Assembly: GCA_002292265.1 (NCBI GenBank)
Contig: DBBQ01000051.1
Coordinates: forward strand, 319 to 17,035
Length of the DNA stretch: 16,717 nucleotides
Source of the DNA: Flavobacteriaceae bacterium UBA980
GTDB lineage: Bacteria > Bacteroidota > Bacteroidia > Flavobacteriales > Flavobacteriaceae
Reading direction: 5' to 3'
The notes under the pieces are model-generated. The model saw nothing but the letters and a program-made list of their open reading frames with translations, did no database searches and was not told the origin of the DNA. The translations under genes and the position numbers were made by a program. This document shows positions 9,009 through 16,681 of this stretch, piece after piece (position 1 is the stretch's first letter; each line of letters begins with the position of its first letter).

Positions 9009-9016
9009 CAAATATA
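9009..9016 (-). promoter_or_regulatory. Candidate promoter -7 box for rimP-nusA-infB
   Basis: The minus strand reads TATATTTG, matching TAnnTTTG exactly. A start site a few bases downstream would give a leader of about 50 nt that includes the whole hairpin and T run. No convincing -33 TTG element is visible upstream. Confidence 0.5.
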
Positions 9017-9102
9017 AGAGAAATTGTGTAACTTTTATAATGATCAAATAAATTTATTCTTTAACAACAACTCCTATTAGTCGAAAACTGTAAACTTTTT
9101 GA

Positions 9103-9258
9103 AATCAATCTACAAAACAATCGATTTTAGTGTACCGAATGAAAAGTGAAAACCCTGGAGTACTGATACCTGAAATTGGAAGATCAATTGTCCACCAAGA
9201 AGGAGTGGCTTTGATTGAAAAATATATTGAAAACCTCAAGGTTAATTTCGATCGCTGA
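9103..9258 (+). pseudogene. C-terminal remnant of a dihaem cytochrome c gene (SO2930-like family)
   Basis: The plus-strand frame from 9103 to the TGA at 9256-9258 reads ...SILVYRMKSENPGVL then IPEIGRSIVHQEGVALIEKYIENLKVNFDR. The pattern YRM-x-S-x(2)-P-x(3)-[MI]PE-[IL]GR-S-[IV]-V-H-x-EGV-x-LI is what I know from the extreme C-terminus of SO2930/HNE_0200-type dihaem cytochrome c proteins. A possible ATG exists at 9139 (39 codons), but the family-like sequence (SILVYR) continues upstream of it until a TGA at 9100-9102. That indicates a truncated gene end, not an intact small gene. No CxxCH is present, and further upstream nothing coding-like is seen. The family assignment is from memory of the motif and was not searched. 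Confidence 0.55.
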
Positions 9259-9325
9259 TTCTAATTTGCTTTAAAAAACAGAGGCGTTAACCCCAATTTT
9301 TTTAGAGTTAAATGGTAAAAAATTG

Positions 9326-9333
9326 TAATTTTG
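9326..9333 (+). promoter_or_regulatory. Candidate promoter -7 box for the VWA-AAA+ gene pair
   Basis: TAATTTTG matches TAnnTTTG exactly and ends 6 nt before the ATG at 9340. If used, transcription would begin at or next to the start codon, giving a leaderless or nearly leaderless mRNA. No clear -33 element is seen; a T run lies near 9297-9303. Confidence 0.4.
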
Positions 9334-9339
9334 GACGCT

Positions 9340-10464
9340 ATGAAATTTAAACCTTTAGGTACGGGGCTTCGTTTTTCCAAACACCGAGCAAAGGAACAAA
9401 CTCCCTTTGAGCGCTTGTTTGAGATTTTTAAAGAATTGATCACCCACACCTCTGGAGATTTTGACGAAGCCATCGATTGGTTACGGGAGTTAGACCGAGA
9501 ATATAAGCTAACCGATGAAAATTACACCATCGACGATTTCATAGAAGACTTACTTCAAAAGTCCTACATCCAACCCAAAGGGGGTAGCGGTGGAAAAGGG
9601 GACGGAATGGCACTCACTCCCAAAACCGAAAAACTTCTTCGGGAACATGCACTAAAACAAATCTTCGGAAAACTGAAGAAGTCAGGCTCCGGAAATCATA
9701 AGACCAAAAAAATGGGTCAGGGGGAGGACAATACAGGAGAATTTAAAGCGTATCAATTTGGTGATGCGCTGGAAAAAATAGACATGACCCAAAGCATTAA
9801 AAATGCTCAAATTCGATCGGTCGGGAATGACTTTACCCTGCAACACGACGACCTAGTCGTTGAGGACAGTTTTTATAAAACCCAGATGAGTACGGTTTTG
9901 ATGATTGATATCAGTCACAGTATGATTCTCTACGGAGAAGACCGGATCACACCAGCTAAAAAAGTAGCCATGGCCTTGGCAGAAATGATTACCACTCGCT
10001 ATCCGAAAGATACTTTAGACATCTTGGTATTTGGAAATGACGCCTGGCCCATTTCCTTAAAAGAAGTCCCCTACCTCGAGGTGGGACCTTATCACACCAA
10101 TACAGTTGCTGGGTTAGAGTTGGCCATGGATTTACTCCGCCGAAAAAAGAACAACAACAAACAAATCTTTATGATTACCGATGGGAAGCCCAGTTGTCTA
10201 AAAATGCCCGACGGAACCTACTACAAGAACAGTGTAGGCCTAGACGAAAACATCGTTGAAAAATGTTACAACATGGCACGGCAAGCTAAAAAGCTGCATA
10301 TCCCAATTACTACCTTCATGATTGCTCAAGATCCTTACTTACAGCAGTTCGTTCGTACTTTTACCGAAGCCAATCGAGGTAAAGCCTTCTTTACAGGTTT
10401 AAAAGGCTTAGGAGAAATGATCTTTGAGGACTATGAAAAAAACAGAAAAAAACGCTTAGAATAG
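9340..10464 (+). CDS. VWA-domain protein (partner of Mg-chelatase-like AAA+ ATPase)
   Basis: The 374-residue protein has no signal peptide, so it is probably cytoplasmic. Residues 1-75 are a helical acidic region and ~76-130 a Gly/Lys/Ser-rich linker (GGSGGKGDG). From ~180 a von Willebrand A domain shows the MIDAS metal site: D190-I-S192-H-S194, a Thr around 253-255 (YHTNT) and D281 in ITDGKPS. Such VWA proteins work with the AAA+ protein encoded 14 nt downstream, by analogy with ChlD/BchD and ChlI/BchI or MoxR/VWA pairs, where the ATPase remodels or inserts metal into a client. The client is unknown here and no porphyrin or cobalamin genes are nearby. I chose ATG 9340; an in-frame TTG at 9331 lies within the -7-like box. 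Confidence 0.85.
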   Translation: MKFKPLGTGLRFSKHRAKEQTPFERLFEIFKELITHTSGDFDEAIDWLRELDREYKLTDENYTIDDFIEDLLQKSYIQPKGGSGGKGDGMALTPKTEKLLREHALKQIFGKLKKSGSGNHKTKKMGQGEDNTGEFKAYQFGDALEKIDMTQSIKNAQIRSVGNDFTLQHDDLVVEDSFYKTQMSTVLMIDISHSMILYGEDRITPAKKVAMALAEMITTRYPKDTLDILVFGNDAWPISLKEVPYLEVGPYHTNTVAGLELAMDLLRRKKNNNKQIFMITDGKPSCLKMPDGTYYKNSVGLDENIVEKCYNMARQAKKLHIPITTFMIAQDPYLQQFVRTFTEANRGKAFFTGLKGLGEMIFEDYEKNRKKRLE

Positions 10465-10478
10465 AGAAAAATAAAACT

Positions 10479-11942
10479 ATGAGTTCACCAAAAATTGCTA
10501 CCCTAGGGGCACTAAAAAAAACTGATTATCAACCCCAAAACATTCAAGAGGAATTGGCAAAAAATTTACGTCAACGCCTTCGCGATGGGGTTCCTACTTT
10601 TGAGGGCTTAATCGGATATGAAAATACCGTCATTCCCGACGTGGAACGCGCACTTTTATCAGGGCACAACATTAATTTGTTAGGCTTGCGCGGGCAAGCC
10701 AAAACCCGTTTAGCCCGTCAAATGACACAATTGTTGGACGAGTGGGTTCCGGTTGTTAGTGGATCAGAAATCAACGACGACCCCATTGACCCTGTTAGTC
10801 GTGAAGCCAAAGAATTAATCGCACAACACGGCGACGATACACCTATTGAATGGCTGCATCGCGACGAGCGCTTTTTTGAAAAATTAGCAACCCCAGATGT
10901 AACAGTAGCTGACCTTATTGGGGATGTTGATCCCATCAAAGCCGCTAACTTAAAGCTCTCTTATGCCGATGAACGGGTGATTCACTTTGGGATGATTCCC
11001 CGTGCGCACCGCTGTATTTTTGTGTTGAACGAATTACCCGATTTACAAGCCAGAATACAAGTAGCTTTATTTTCAATACTACAAGAAAAAGAAATCCAAA
11101 TTCGCGGCTTTAAATTGCGTCTCCCGATTGAAACACAAATCATCTTTACCGCCAACCCAGAGGATTACACCAATCGCGGAAGTATCGTGACTCCTCTTAA
11201 AGATCGTATTGGATCACAAATTCTAACCCACTACCCGCATACCCGTGAAATTGCCAAAGCCATTACCACCCAAGAAGTGAAAATGGAAGAAGGGACTGCA
11301 GCTCAAATTCACATCCCAGAACTGGCCAGAGACATCCTAGAGCAAATAGGATTTGAAGCCCGTAAAAGTGATTATGTAGATACAAAAAGTGGGGTAAGTG
11401 CACGTATGAGTATTACTGCTTTTGAAAATCTGATCAGTACCGCAGAACGAAGAATTTTAATCAATGGAGAAGAAATTACCTGCATTCGCATGGCAGATTT
11501 TTTAGGAATTATTCCTGCGATCAATGGAAAAGTAGAATTGGTTTATGAAGGAGAGCAAGAAGGAGCAGAACAGATTTCTTACCACCTGATTTCACAAGCC
11601 TGTAAAACACTTTTTCCAGACTATTTCCCAGAGATAAAGAAACTTGAAAAGCAAGAAGGGGAAGGTCCCTATGACAAACTCCTAGGCTGGTTTTTTAGTG
11701 ATAACGAACTTTTTTTAGAGGACACATTAACCGATGGGCTTTACCGAGATACCTTAGAGATGATTCCTGATATAAAAAATGTCATCAAAATTCATCAGCC
11801 CGATTGTGCAAAAGAAGACTTGCACTTTATGATGGAGTTTTTGCTTTGGGGCTTGGAAGCCAACAAACGCTTGAATAAGTACCGCACCTTAGAAGGATTT
11901 CAATTTAAAGATGCGTTAGGGAGTTATATTAGTGGGTTGTAG
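10479..11942 (+). CDS. Mg-chelatase-like / MoxR-type AAA+ ATPase
   Basis: The 487-residue protein has an AAA+ module with Walker A GLRGQAKT (69-76) and a Walker B-like strand CIFVLNEL (179-186). The usual Asp of the DE pair is Asn (N184-E185); I recall this NEL form from this subfamily. Sensor 1 is in IIFTANPEDY (221-230, N226), and a sensor 2-like SARMS arginine (R309) follows. The C-terminal ~150 residues form a helical region with no recognised domain. Databases often call such proteins 'magnesium chelatase', but true chelatase function is unlikely without chlorophyll genes. The gene follows the VWA gene by 14 nt and is surely cotranscribed; together they probably form a two-part remodelling machine of unknown client. 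Confidence 0.88.
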   Translation: MSSPKIATLGALKKTDYQPQNIQEELAKNLRQRLRDGVPTFEGLIGYENTVIPDVERALLSGHNINLLGLRGQAKTRLARQMTQLLDEWVPVVSGSEINDDPIDPVSREAKELIAQHGDDTPIEWLHRDERFFEKLATPDVTVADLIGDVDPIKAANLKLSYADERVIHFGMIPRAHRCIFVLNELPDLQARIQVALFSILQEKEIQIRGFKLRLPIETQIIFTANPEDYTNRGSIVTPLKDRIGSQILTHYPHTREIAKAITTQEVKMEEGTAAQIHIPELARDILEQIGFEARKSDYVDTKSGVSARMSITAFENLISTAERRILINGEEITCIRMADFLGIIPAINGKVELVYEGEQEGAEQISYHLISQACKTLFPDYFPEIKKLEKQEGEGPYDKLLGWFFSDNELFLEDTLTDGLYRDTLEMIPDIKNVIKIHQPDCAKEDLHFMMEFLLWGLEANKRLNKYRTLEGFQFKDALGSYISGL

Positions 11943-11999
11943 CGATAGAGATTAGTTATTTTAAAGAATAGTCCCGACCTTTGAAAATCAAAATTGAGC

Positions 12000-13013
12000 A
12001 TGATTCAAACAGACATTCTTATCGTAGGTGCAGGCCCCGTTGGACTCTTTGCTGTTTTTGAAGCAGGACTAATGAAACTCAAATGTCATCTAATCGATGC
12101 CATCCCACAAGCGGGAGGGCAACTGACCGAGATCTATCCTAAAAAACCCATTTATGACATCCCGGGTTATCCCAGTGTGTTAGCGGGAGAACTGATCGAT
12201 AACTTAATGGAACAAGCCGCACCTTTTAAACCTGGATTTACTTTGGGAGAACGCGCAGATACCATTAAAAAACAAGAAGACGGTAGCTTTATTGTTACCA
12301 CCAGTGAAGGAACACAGCATCAAGCACCCGTAGTGATGATCGCTGGAGGTTTAGGAAGTTTTGAACCCCGTAAACCAAAGATTGAAAACCTTCCACAATT
12401 TGAAAAAAATGGTGTGGAATACATGGTCAAAGAACCCGATGCTTTTATTGGGAAGAAAATCTTTATCTCTGGTGGAGGTGACTCTGCCCTAGACTGGGCC
12501 ATTTATTTTGCAGAACACAACAATACCTCTGTGGGTCTAGTGCATCGAAGCGATACTTTTAGAGCGCATAAAGACTCGGTTGAAAAAGCCTATCAATTGC
12601 AAAAAGAAGGAAAAATTGATTTCTATACCCATGCAGAAATCGTTGGACTAAACGGAGAGGACACCCTAAAATCAATAGTAATCAAGCAAAAGGATCAACC
12701 CAATAAAACGGTTGAAGTGGACACTTGGTTACCCCTCTTTGGTTTATCGCCAAAGCTAGGGCCAATTTCCAACTGGGGTCTTGAGATTGAGAAAAACGCC
12801 ATCAAAGTAGATAATACCTTAGATTATCAAACCAATATCCCTGGGGTTTTCGCCATTGGTGATGTGAATACCTATCCTGGGAAATTGAAACTGATTCTCT
12901 GTGGTTTCCACGAGGCTACTTTGGCGGTGCAAACCGCCTATAAGATTATCAATCCAGATAAACGCTTTACCTTAAAATATACCACGGTACAAGGGGTTCA
13001 AGGATTTGATTAA
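12000..13013 (+). CDS. Thioredoxin-reductase-like ferredoxin/flavodoxin--NADP+ reductase
   Basis: The 337-residue FAD protein has an N-terminal FAD-binding GAGPVG (10-15), GGQLTEIYPKK (39-49) and IPGYP (54-58), the NAD(P)H-binding ISGGGDSALDWA (156-166), and the second FAD motif FAIGDVNTYPGK (284-295). There is no CxxC disulfide in the NADP domain, which separates it from thioredoxin reductase and fits the TrxR-like FNR family (ferredoxin--NADP reductase type 2). The reaction is reversible electron transfer between NADPH and ferredoxin or flavodoxin. The start is the ATG at 12000; the in-frame TTG at 11994 adds only two residues. It lies 57 nt after the AAA+ gene on the same strand and 29 nt before the PhzF gene, so cotranscription is possible. 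Confidence 0.9.
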   Translation: MIQTDILIVGAGPVGLFAVFEAGLMKLKCHLIDAIPQAGGQLTEIYPKKPIYDIPGYPSVLAGELIDNLMEQAAPFKPGFTLGERADTIKKQEDGSFIVTTSEGTQHQAPVVMIAGGLGSFEPRKPKIENLPQFEKNGVEYMVKEPDAFIGKKIFISGGGDSALDWAIYFAEHNNTSVGLVHRSDTFRAHKDSVEKAYQLQKEGKIDFYTHAEIVGLNGEDTLKSIVIKQKDQPNKTVEVDTWLPLFGLSPKLGPISNWGLEIEKNAIKVDNTLDYQTNIPGVFAIGDVNTYPGKLKLILCGFHEATLAVQTAYKIINPDKRFTLKYTTVQGVQGFD

Positions 13014-13042
13014 AATTCCTTTAATTTAAAGTGCCACTACTT

Positions 13043-13831
13043 ATGGACTATTCTCTTTTTCACGTCGATGCGTTTACGGATACTCTTTTTAGAGGAAATC
13101 CCGCCTGTGTCGTTCCATTGGAAAACTGGCTTGAGGATGCTGTTTTACTATCTATTGCCAAAGAAAAGGCAGTTCCAGAAACTGCCTTTTTTGTACAAAA
13201 CAAAGATCAAATTCACTTGCGCTGGTTTACTCCAGATCTTGAAATGGATCTTTGTGGACACGCTACTTTAGCAACAGCACATGTTTTAAAAAAGCATTTG
13301 GGGTATGATAAAAAAGTGATTTCCTTTACTACCATGAGTGGGATTGTGAGCGTCTCCCTTTCCGATGAACTTTATTACTTGGATTTTCCTTCGCGTATGC
13401 CGCTGGAAACCCATCTTCCAAAAACCCTAGAAAAATCGCTAAACGCAAAGCCCAAATCCGTTTTAAAAGCAAGAGATTATGTACTGGTTTATGATCGTGA
13501 AGAAGACATCCAAAACATCCAAATAAAACGCACCTATTTTGACGAATTGGATCTTGGAACAGGGGGAGTTATTGTAACTGCGCCAGGAGAAAATGTAGAC
13601 TTTGTTTCCCGTTTTTTTACACCTCGGGCCACTTTATTGGAAGATCCTGTTACCGGGTCGGCACATTGTTCTTTGATTCCCTATTGGGCTTCTGTGTTCT
13701 CGAAACAGGAAATGACGGCACAGCAAATTTCCGAACGCGGGGGTCAGTTGTTTTGTAAAAATCAGGAAGATCGGGTTTTAATAGGCGGCAAGGCACGTAC
13801 CTTCTTAAAAGGAACCTTTCAAGTCCGATAA
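13043..13831 (+). CDS. PhzF-family isomerase
   Basis: The 262-residue protein is of the PhzF/YddE (DapF-like fold) family. The start FHVDAFTDTLFRGNPACVV is diagnostic. The catalytic Glu is E46 in KAVPETAFFV, matching the Glu45 position of PhzF. Further family motifs are DLCGHATLATAHVL (69-82) and EDPVTGSAHCSLIPYW (200-215). PhzF itself isomerises a dihydro-anthranilate intermediate of phenazine synthesis, but most family members outside phenazine clusters have unknown substrates, and no phenazine genes occur here. I prefer the ATG at 13043; a GTG at 13031 in the same frame adds four residues. The stop lies 3 nt from that of the convergent gene. Confidence 0.88.
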   Translation: MDYSLFHVDAFTDTLFRGNPACVVPLENWLEDAVLLSIAKEKAVPETAFFVQNKDQIHLRWFTPDLEMDLCGHATLATAHVLKKHLGYDKKVISFTTMSGIVSVSLSDELYYLDFPSRMPLETHLPKTLEKSLNAKPKSVLKARDYVLVYDREEDIQNIQIKRTYFDELDLGTGGVIVTAPGENVDFVSRFFTPRATLLEDPVTGSAHCSLIPYWASVFSKQEMTAQQISERGGQLFCKNQEDRVLIGGKARTFLKGTFQVR

Positions 13832-13834
13832 AGT

Positions 13835-14725
13835 TTAAATCAGGTGTTTTAGGTTTTTCTTAAAAAATCGAGCAGACGTTGCCGCACTTTCCATAGAACT
13901 TACCGCAAAATTTCCACCTTGTTCAATATAGTAGTATTCCAAACCACTTTTTTCTGAATCGGGCAGTAACTGGGTATAATCGATGGAGCCGTTTCCTAAC
14001 TCACTGTAGTCTCTGGTTATCTTATCCATGTCTTTGATGTGCCACAGGGTGTAGCGTCCCGGTTGTTGCTCTACAAGTTGTTTCGGTGTTTTTCCTGAAT
14101 GTACAACCCAATACATATCCATTTGAAGTTTTACAAGTTCTGGATCTGTGATTTGCATTAGTATATCGTGGCCTGAACTACCTTCCCAGTTTTCAAATTC
14201 ATAACCGTGATTGTGATAAGCAAATCCAAGGCCTGCTCCTTTGGCTTGTTCACCAATTCGATTGAGCTTATCCGCCAAAATTTTGAAGCTCTCCGAGTTG
14301 CGCTGATCAGGATGCACCCAAGGCCAAGTGATATAAGGAGCATTTAAAATTTTTGAGGCTTCAATGCACTGATCTACAAACTCTTTTAATTTGTCCTCTT
14401 TAGCATTAAAGTAATCTGAAAATGCATAATGTCCACTCGTTGTTGTCAAACCTAAATCATCTAAAACCATTTTAAACTCCCCCACTTCCAATCCATAAAT
14501 TCTTTTTGTATCGGGGTTAAATCCATAAGTTTCAAAATCTTTATAACCCATAGCTTTGACTTTTTTCAAAGTTCCCAACGGATCTTCCGCCATTGCATCT
14601 CTAACGGAAAAGAGCTGCAGTCCCATCTTATACTTTGATGGGGCAGTACACGCTAATTGTGGAAAGCCTGTAAGAGTTAAGCTTCCAAGAGCTGTAATCT
14701 GATTTATAAAGTTACGTCTTCGCAT
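13835..14725 (-). CDS. Exported sugar-phosphate isomerase/epimerase-like TIM-barrel protein
   Basis: This 296-residue protein begins with a twin-arginine signal (MRRRNFINQ, hydrophobic TALGSLTLTG) and a possible lipobox QLAC ending at Cys26, so it is exported, perhaps as a lipoprotein. The rest is a xylose-isomerase-like TIM barrel. Likely divalent-metal ligands or catalytic residues lie in YHNHGYEFE (H171, H173, E176), QMDMYW (D203), LWHIKDM (H229) and YIEQGG (E268). Substrate is unknown. Exported proteins of this family in Bacteroidota are commonly found with GMC oxidoreductases, such as the one diverging from its 5' end, which suggests joint action on oxidised sugars or cyclitols. The 120 nt between the two starts is very AT-rich and no certain promoter was seen. 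Confidence 0.85.
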   Translation of the reverse strand: MRRRNFINQITALGSLTLTGFPQLACTAPSKYKMGLQLFSVRDAMAEDPLGTLKKVKAMGYKDFETYGFNPDTKRIYGLEVGEFKMVLDDLGLTTTSGHYAFSDYFNAKEDKLKEFVDQCIEASKILNAPYITWPWVHPDQRNSESFKILADKLNRIGEQAKGAGLGFAYHNHGYEFENWEGSSGHDILMQITDPELVKLQMDMYWVVHSGKTPKQLVEQQPGRYTLWHIKDMDKITRDYSELGNGSIDYTQLLPDSEKSGLEYYYIEQGGNFAVSSMESAATSARFFKKNLKHLI

Positions 14726-14845
14726 AAGATTTGATTGAAGTTTAAATTTAAAAAACCTTTTGAAATGATAGCTGATAAATATTTCCTAATTTAGAATGGA
14801 ATCAAGCCTTACCTATGAATTTAAATAGTAATTAAAATTTACAAG

Positions 14846-16531
14846 ATGAAGATAAACTATGATGCGATTGTTGTAGGCTCAGGAATCAGCGGAGGCTGGG
14901 CTGCGAAAGAGCTTTGTGAAAAGGGCTTAAAAACTTTAGTACTTGAAAGAGGTCGGAGTGTAAAACATCTTGAAGGCTACCCTACGATGAACCTAGACCC
15001 TTGGGACATGAAACACGGAGGAAGTACTACCCAAGAGGATTTAAAGGACTACAATAAGCAGAGAAGGTGGGGCGTGAATGAGGGGAATCGTCATTTTTAC
15101 AATAACGATTCGGAGTACGACTACGAGGAAGACAAGCCTTTTGATTGGATTCGAGGTACGCAGGTGGGAGGACGTTCATTGATCTGGGGGCGACAAACCT
15201 ACCGTTGGAGTGATGATGATTTTGAAGCAAATCTCAGGGACGGTATTGCCGTTGACTGGCCGGTTCGTTACAAAGACATTGCCACATGGTATTCTTATGT
15301 AGAAAAATTTATTGGTGTAAGTGGTGAGGCACTAAACCTCCCCCAACTGCCCGACAGTGAATTTTTACCTCCCATGGAATTGAATTGTGTCGAAAAAGAA
15401 TTGCAATCTTCTATTGCAAAAAACTATACCGATCGAGTACTAACCATAGGGCGTGTAGCTCATATCACGGAAGGTGCCAAAGAAGGAGCGGGAAGAGGAA
15501 AGTGTCAATTTCGAAATCGCTGTGACCGTGGGTGTCCCTTTGGATCCTACTTTAGTTCGAATTCTTCAACCCTTCCTACAGCAGAAAAGACAGGTAATCT
15601 AACCCTGCGCCCTCATTCTGTAGTGTCCGAAGTCCTGTATGATGAAAAAACACAAAAAGCGACAGGAGTACGCGTGGTAGATTCTCTATCCAAAGAGGTA
15701 ATTGAATTTAAAGCTAAGGTGATTTTTCTATGCGCCTCTTCTATGGCTTCTACGTCCATATTGTTAAACTCTAAATCCGATCGCTTTCCCAATGGGCTAG
15801 GAAATGATTCCGGAGAACTGGGCCACAATATTATGGATCATCAGTTGGGTAGTGGCGCCTCTGGAAATTTTGATGGATTTGAAGAGCGTTACTACTCTGG
15901 AAGAAGACCCAATGGTTTTTACATTCCACGCTTTAGAAATATAGGTGGTAAATCAAAAGGGGTGGATTTTTTAAGAGGGTACGGATACCAGGGAGGAGCA
16001 GGCAGAGGAAACTGGTCGGAAAGCATTGCTGAATTTGGCTATGGTACCGATTTTAAAAATGCTGTTCTCAAACCCGGAAAATGGAATATTGGAATGGGTG
16101 GTTTCGGAGAAGTACTTCCCTATCACGAAAATCGTATGTATTTAGACTACAATAAATTAGATGTCTTCGGTATGCCTAAGATTGTTTTTGATGCAGAATT
16201 CAAGGAAAATGAAAAAAAGATGAAGGAAGACTGGAAAGTACAAGCGGCCGAAATGCTAGAAAATGCGGGCTGTAAAGACGTCTCTATTTTTGATTCCAAT
16301 GCGCCTATCGGTAAAGGTATTCACGAGATGGGGACAGCTCGTATGGGACATGACCCCAAAACATCTGTTCTAAATAAACACAATCAAATACACAGTGTTA
16401 CCAACCTATTTGTGACCGATGGGGCCTTTATGACCTCTTCAGGAACTCAAAATCCCTCATTGACCTATATGGCTTTTACCGCACGGGCAGTGAATCATGC
16501 CGTTTCAGAATTAAAAAAAATGAACTTATAG
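14846..16531 (+). CDS. GMC-family FAD oxidoreductase, FAD-sugar-dehydrogenase alpha-subunit type
   Basis: The 561-residue protein has the N-terminal FAD site VVGSGISGGWAA (9-20) with ERG (34-36), and the GMC-like GRSLIWG (109-115). The C-terminal catalytic region has GIHEMGTARMG (491-501, H493) and GTQNPSLTYMA (533-543, N536). C220-x5-C226-x3-C230 (CQFRNRCDRGC) equals the C-x5-C-x3-C spacing that I recall for the 3Fe-4S site of Burkholderia FAD-glucose dehydrogenase alpha subunit. It therefore probably oxidises a sugar, cyclitol or glycoside and hands electrons to a cytochrome. There is no signal peptide; relatives are exported in a folded complex with a Tat-bearing small (gluconate-dehydrogenase subunit 3-like) partner, which is absent from this window. 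The ATG at 14846 puts the FAD motif at the usual distance. Confidence 0.88.
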   Translation: MKINYDAIVVGSGISGGWAAKELCEKGLKTLVLERGRSVKHLEGYPTMNLDPWDMKHGGSTTQEDLKDYNKQRRWGVNEGNRHFYNNDSEYDYEEDKPFDWIRGTQVGGRSLIWGRQTYRWSDDDFEANLRDGIAVDWPVRYKDIATWYSYVEKFIGVSGEALNLPQLPDSEFLPPMELNCVEKELQSSIAKNYTDRVLTIGRVAHITEGAKEGAGRGKCQFRNRCDRGCPFGSYFSSNSSTLPTAEKTGNLTLRPHSVVSEVLYDEKTQKATGVRVVDSLSKEVIEFKAKVIFLCASSMASTSILLNSKSDRFPNGLGNDSGELGHNIMDHQLGSGASGNFDGFEERYYSGRRPNGFYIPRFRNIGGKSKGVDFLRGYGYQGGAGRGNWSESIAEFGYGTDFKNAVLKPGKWNIGMGGFGEVLPYHENRMYLDYNKLDVFGMPKIVFDAEFKENEKKMKEDWKVQAAEMLENAGCKDVSIFDSNAPIGKGIHEMGTARMGHDPKTSVLNKHNQIHSVTNLFVTDGAFMTSSGTQNPSLTYMAFTARAVNHAVSELKKMNL

Positions 16532-16681
16532 GAATCTACTGAGCAATTTCCATTACTAATCGTTTAGCAACCTTGACAACAAAATAAGTCCTATTCTTTA
16601 CTATCATTACTCTAACCAAAAATTCCTGACTAGTGGTTTTAGGTTTTGTTTTTTTAGATTTTTTTGAATTTACTAGGAGAC

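Larger units (their letters stand above)
8955..9339. other. 385-nt stretch without an intact gene
   Basis: From left to right this holds the rimP leader with hairpin and T9 (8958-8988), the rimP -7 box (9009-9016), about 85 nt of AT-rich sequence with nothing recognised, the cytochrome remnant (9103-9258), and the upstream region of the VWA gene with a -7-like box (9326-9333). No tRNA or other known RNA was recognised. Confidence 0.7.

Noticed and set aside
9272..9304. Possible terminator GGCGTTAACCCC followed by a T run
   Set aside because: Only about three pairs with a C.C mismatch; too weak to call, though it precedes seven or more T residues.
9261..9473. 70-codon minus-strand ORF over the start of the VWA gene
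   Set aside because: It lies antisense to the well-supported VWA start and has no family likeness.
11960..11999. GACCTTTG before the FNR gene as a -7 box
   Set aside because: The first base pair of TAnnTTTG is not matched (GA instead of TA) and no -33 element is seen.
14742..14753. Perfect palindrome TTTAAATTTAAA between the divergent genes
   Set aside because: It is made of A and T only in a very AT-rich gap; expected by chance without further support.
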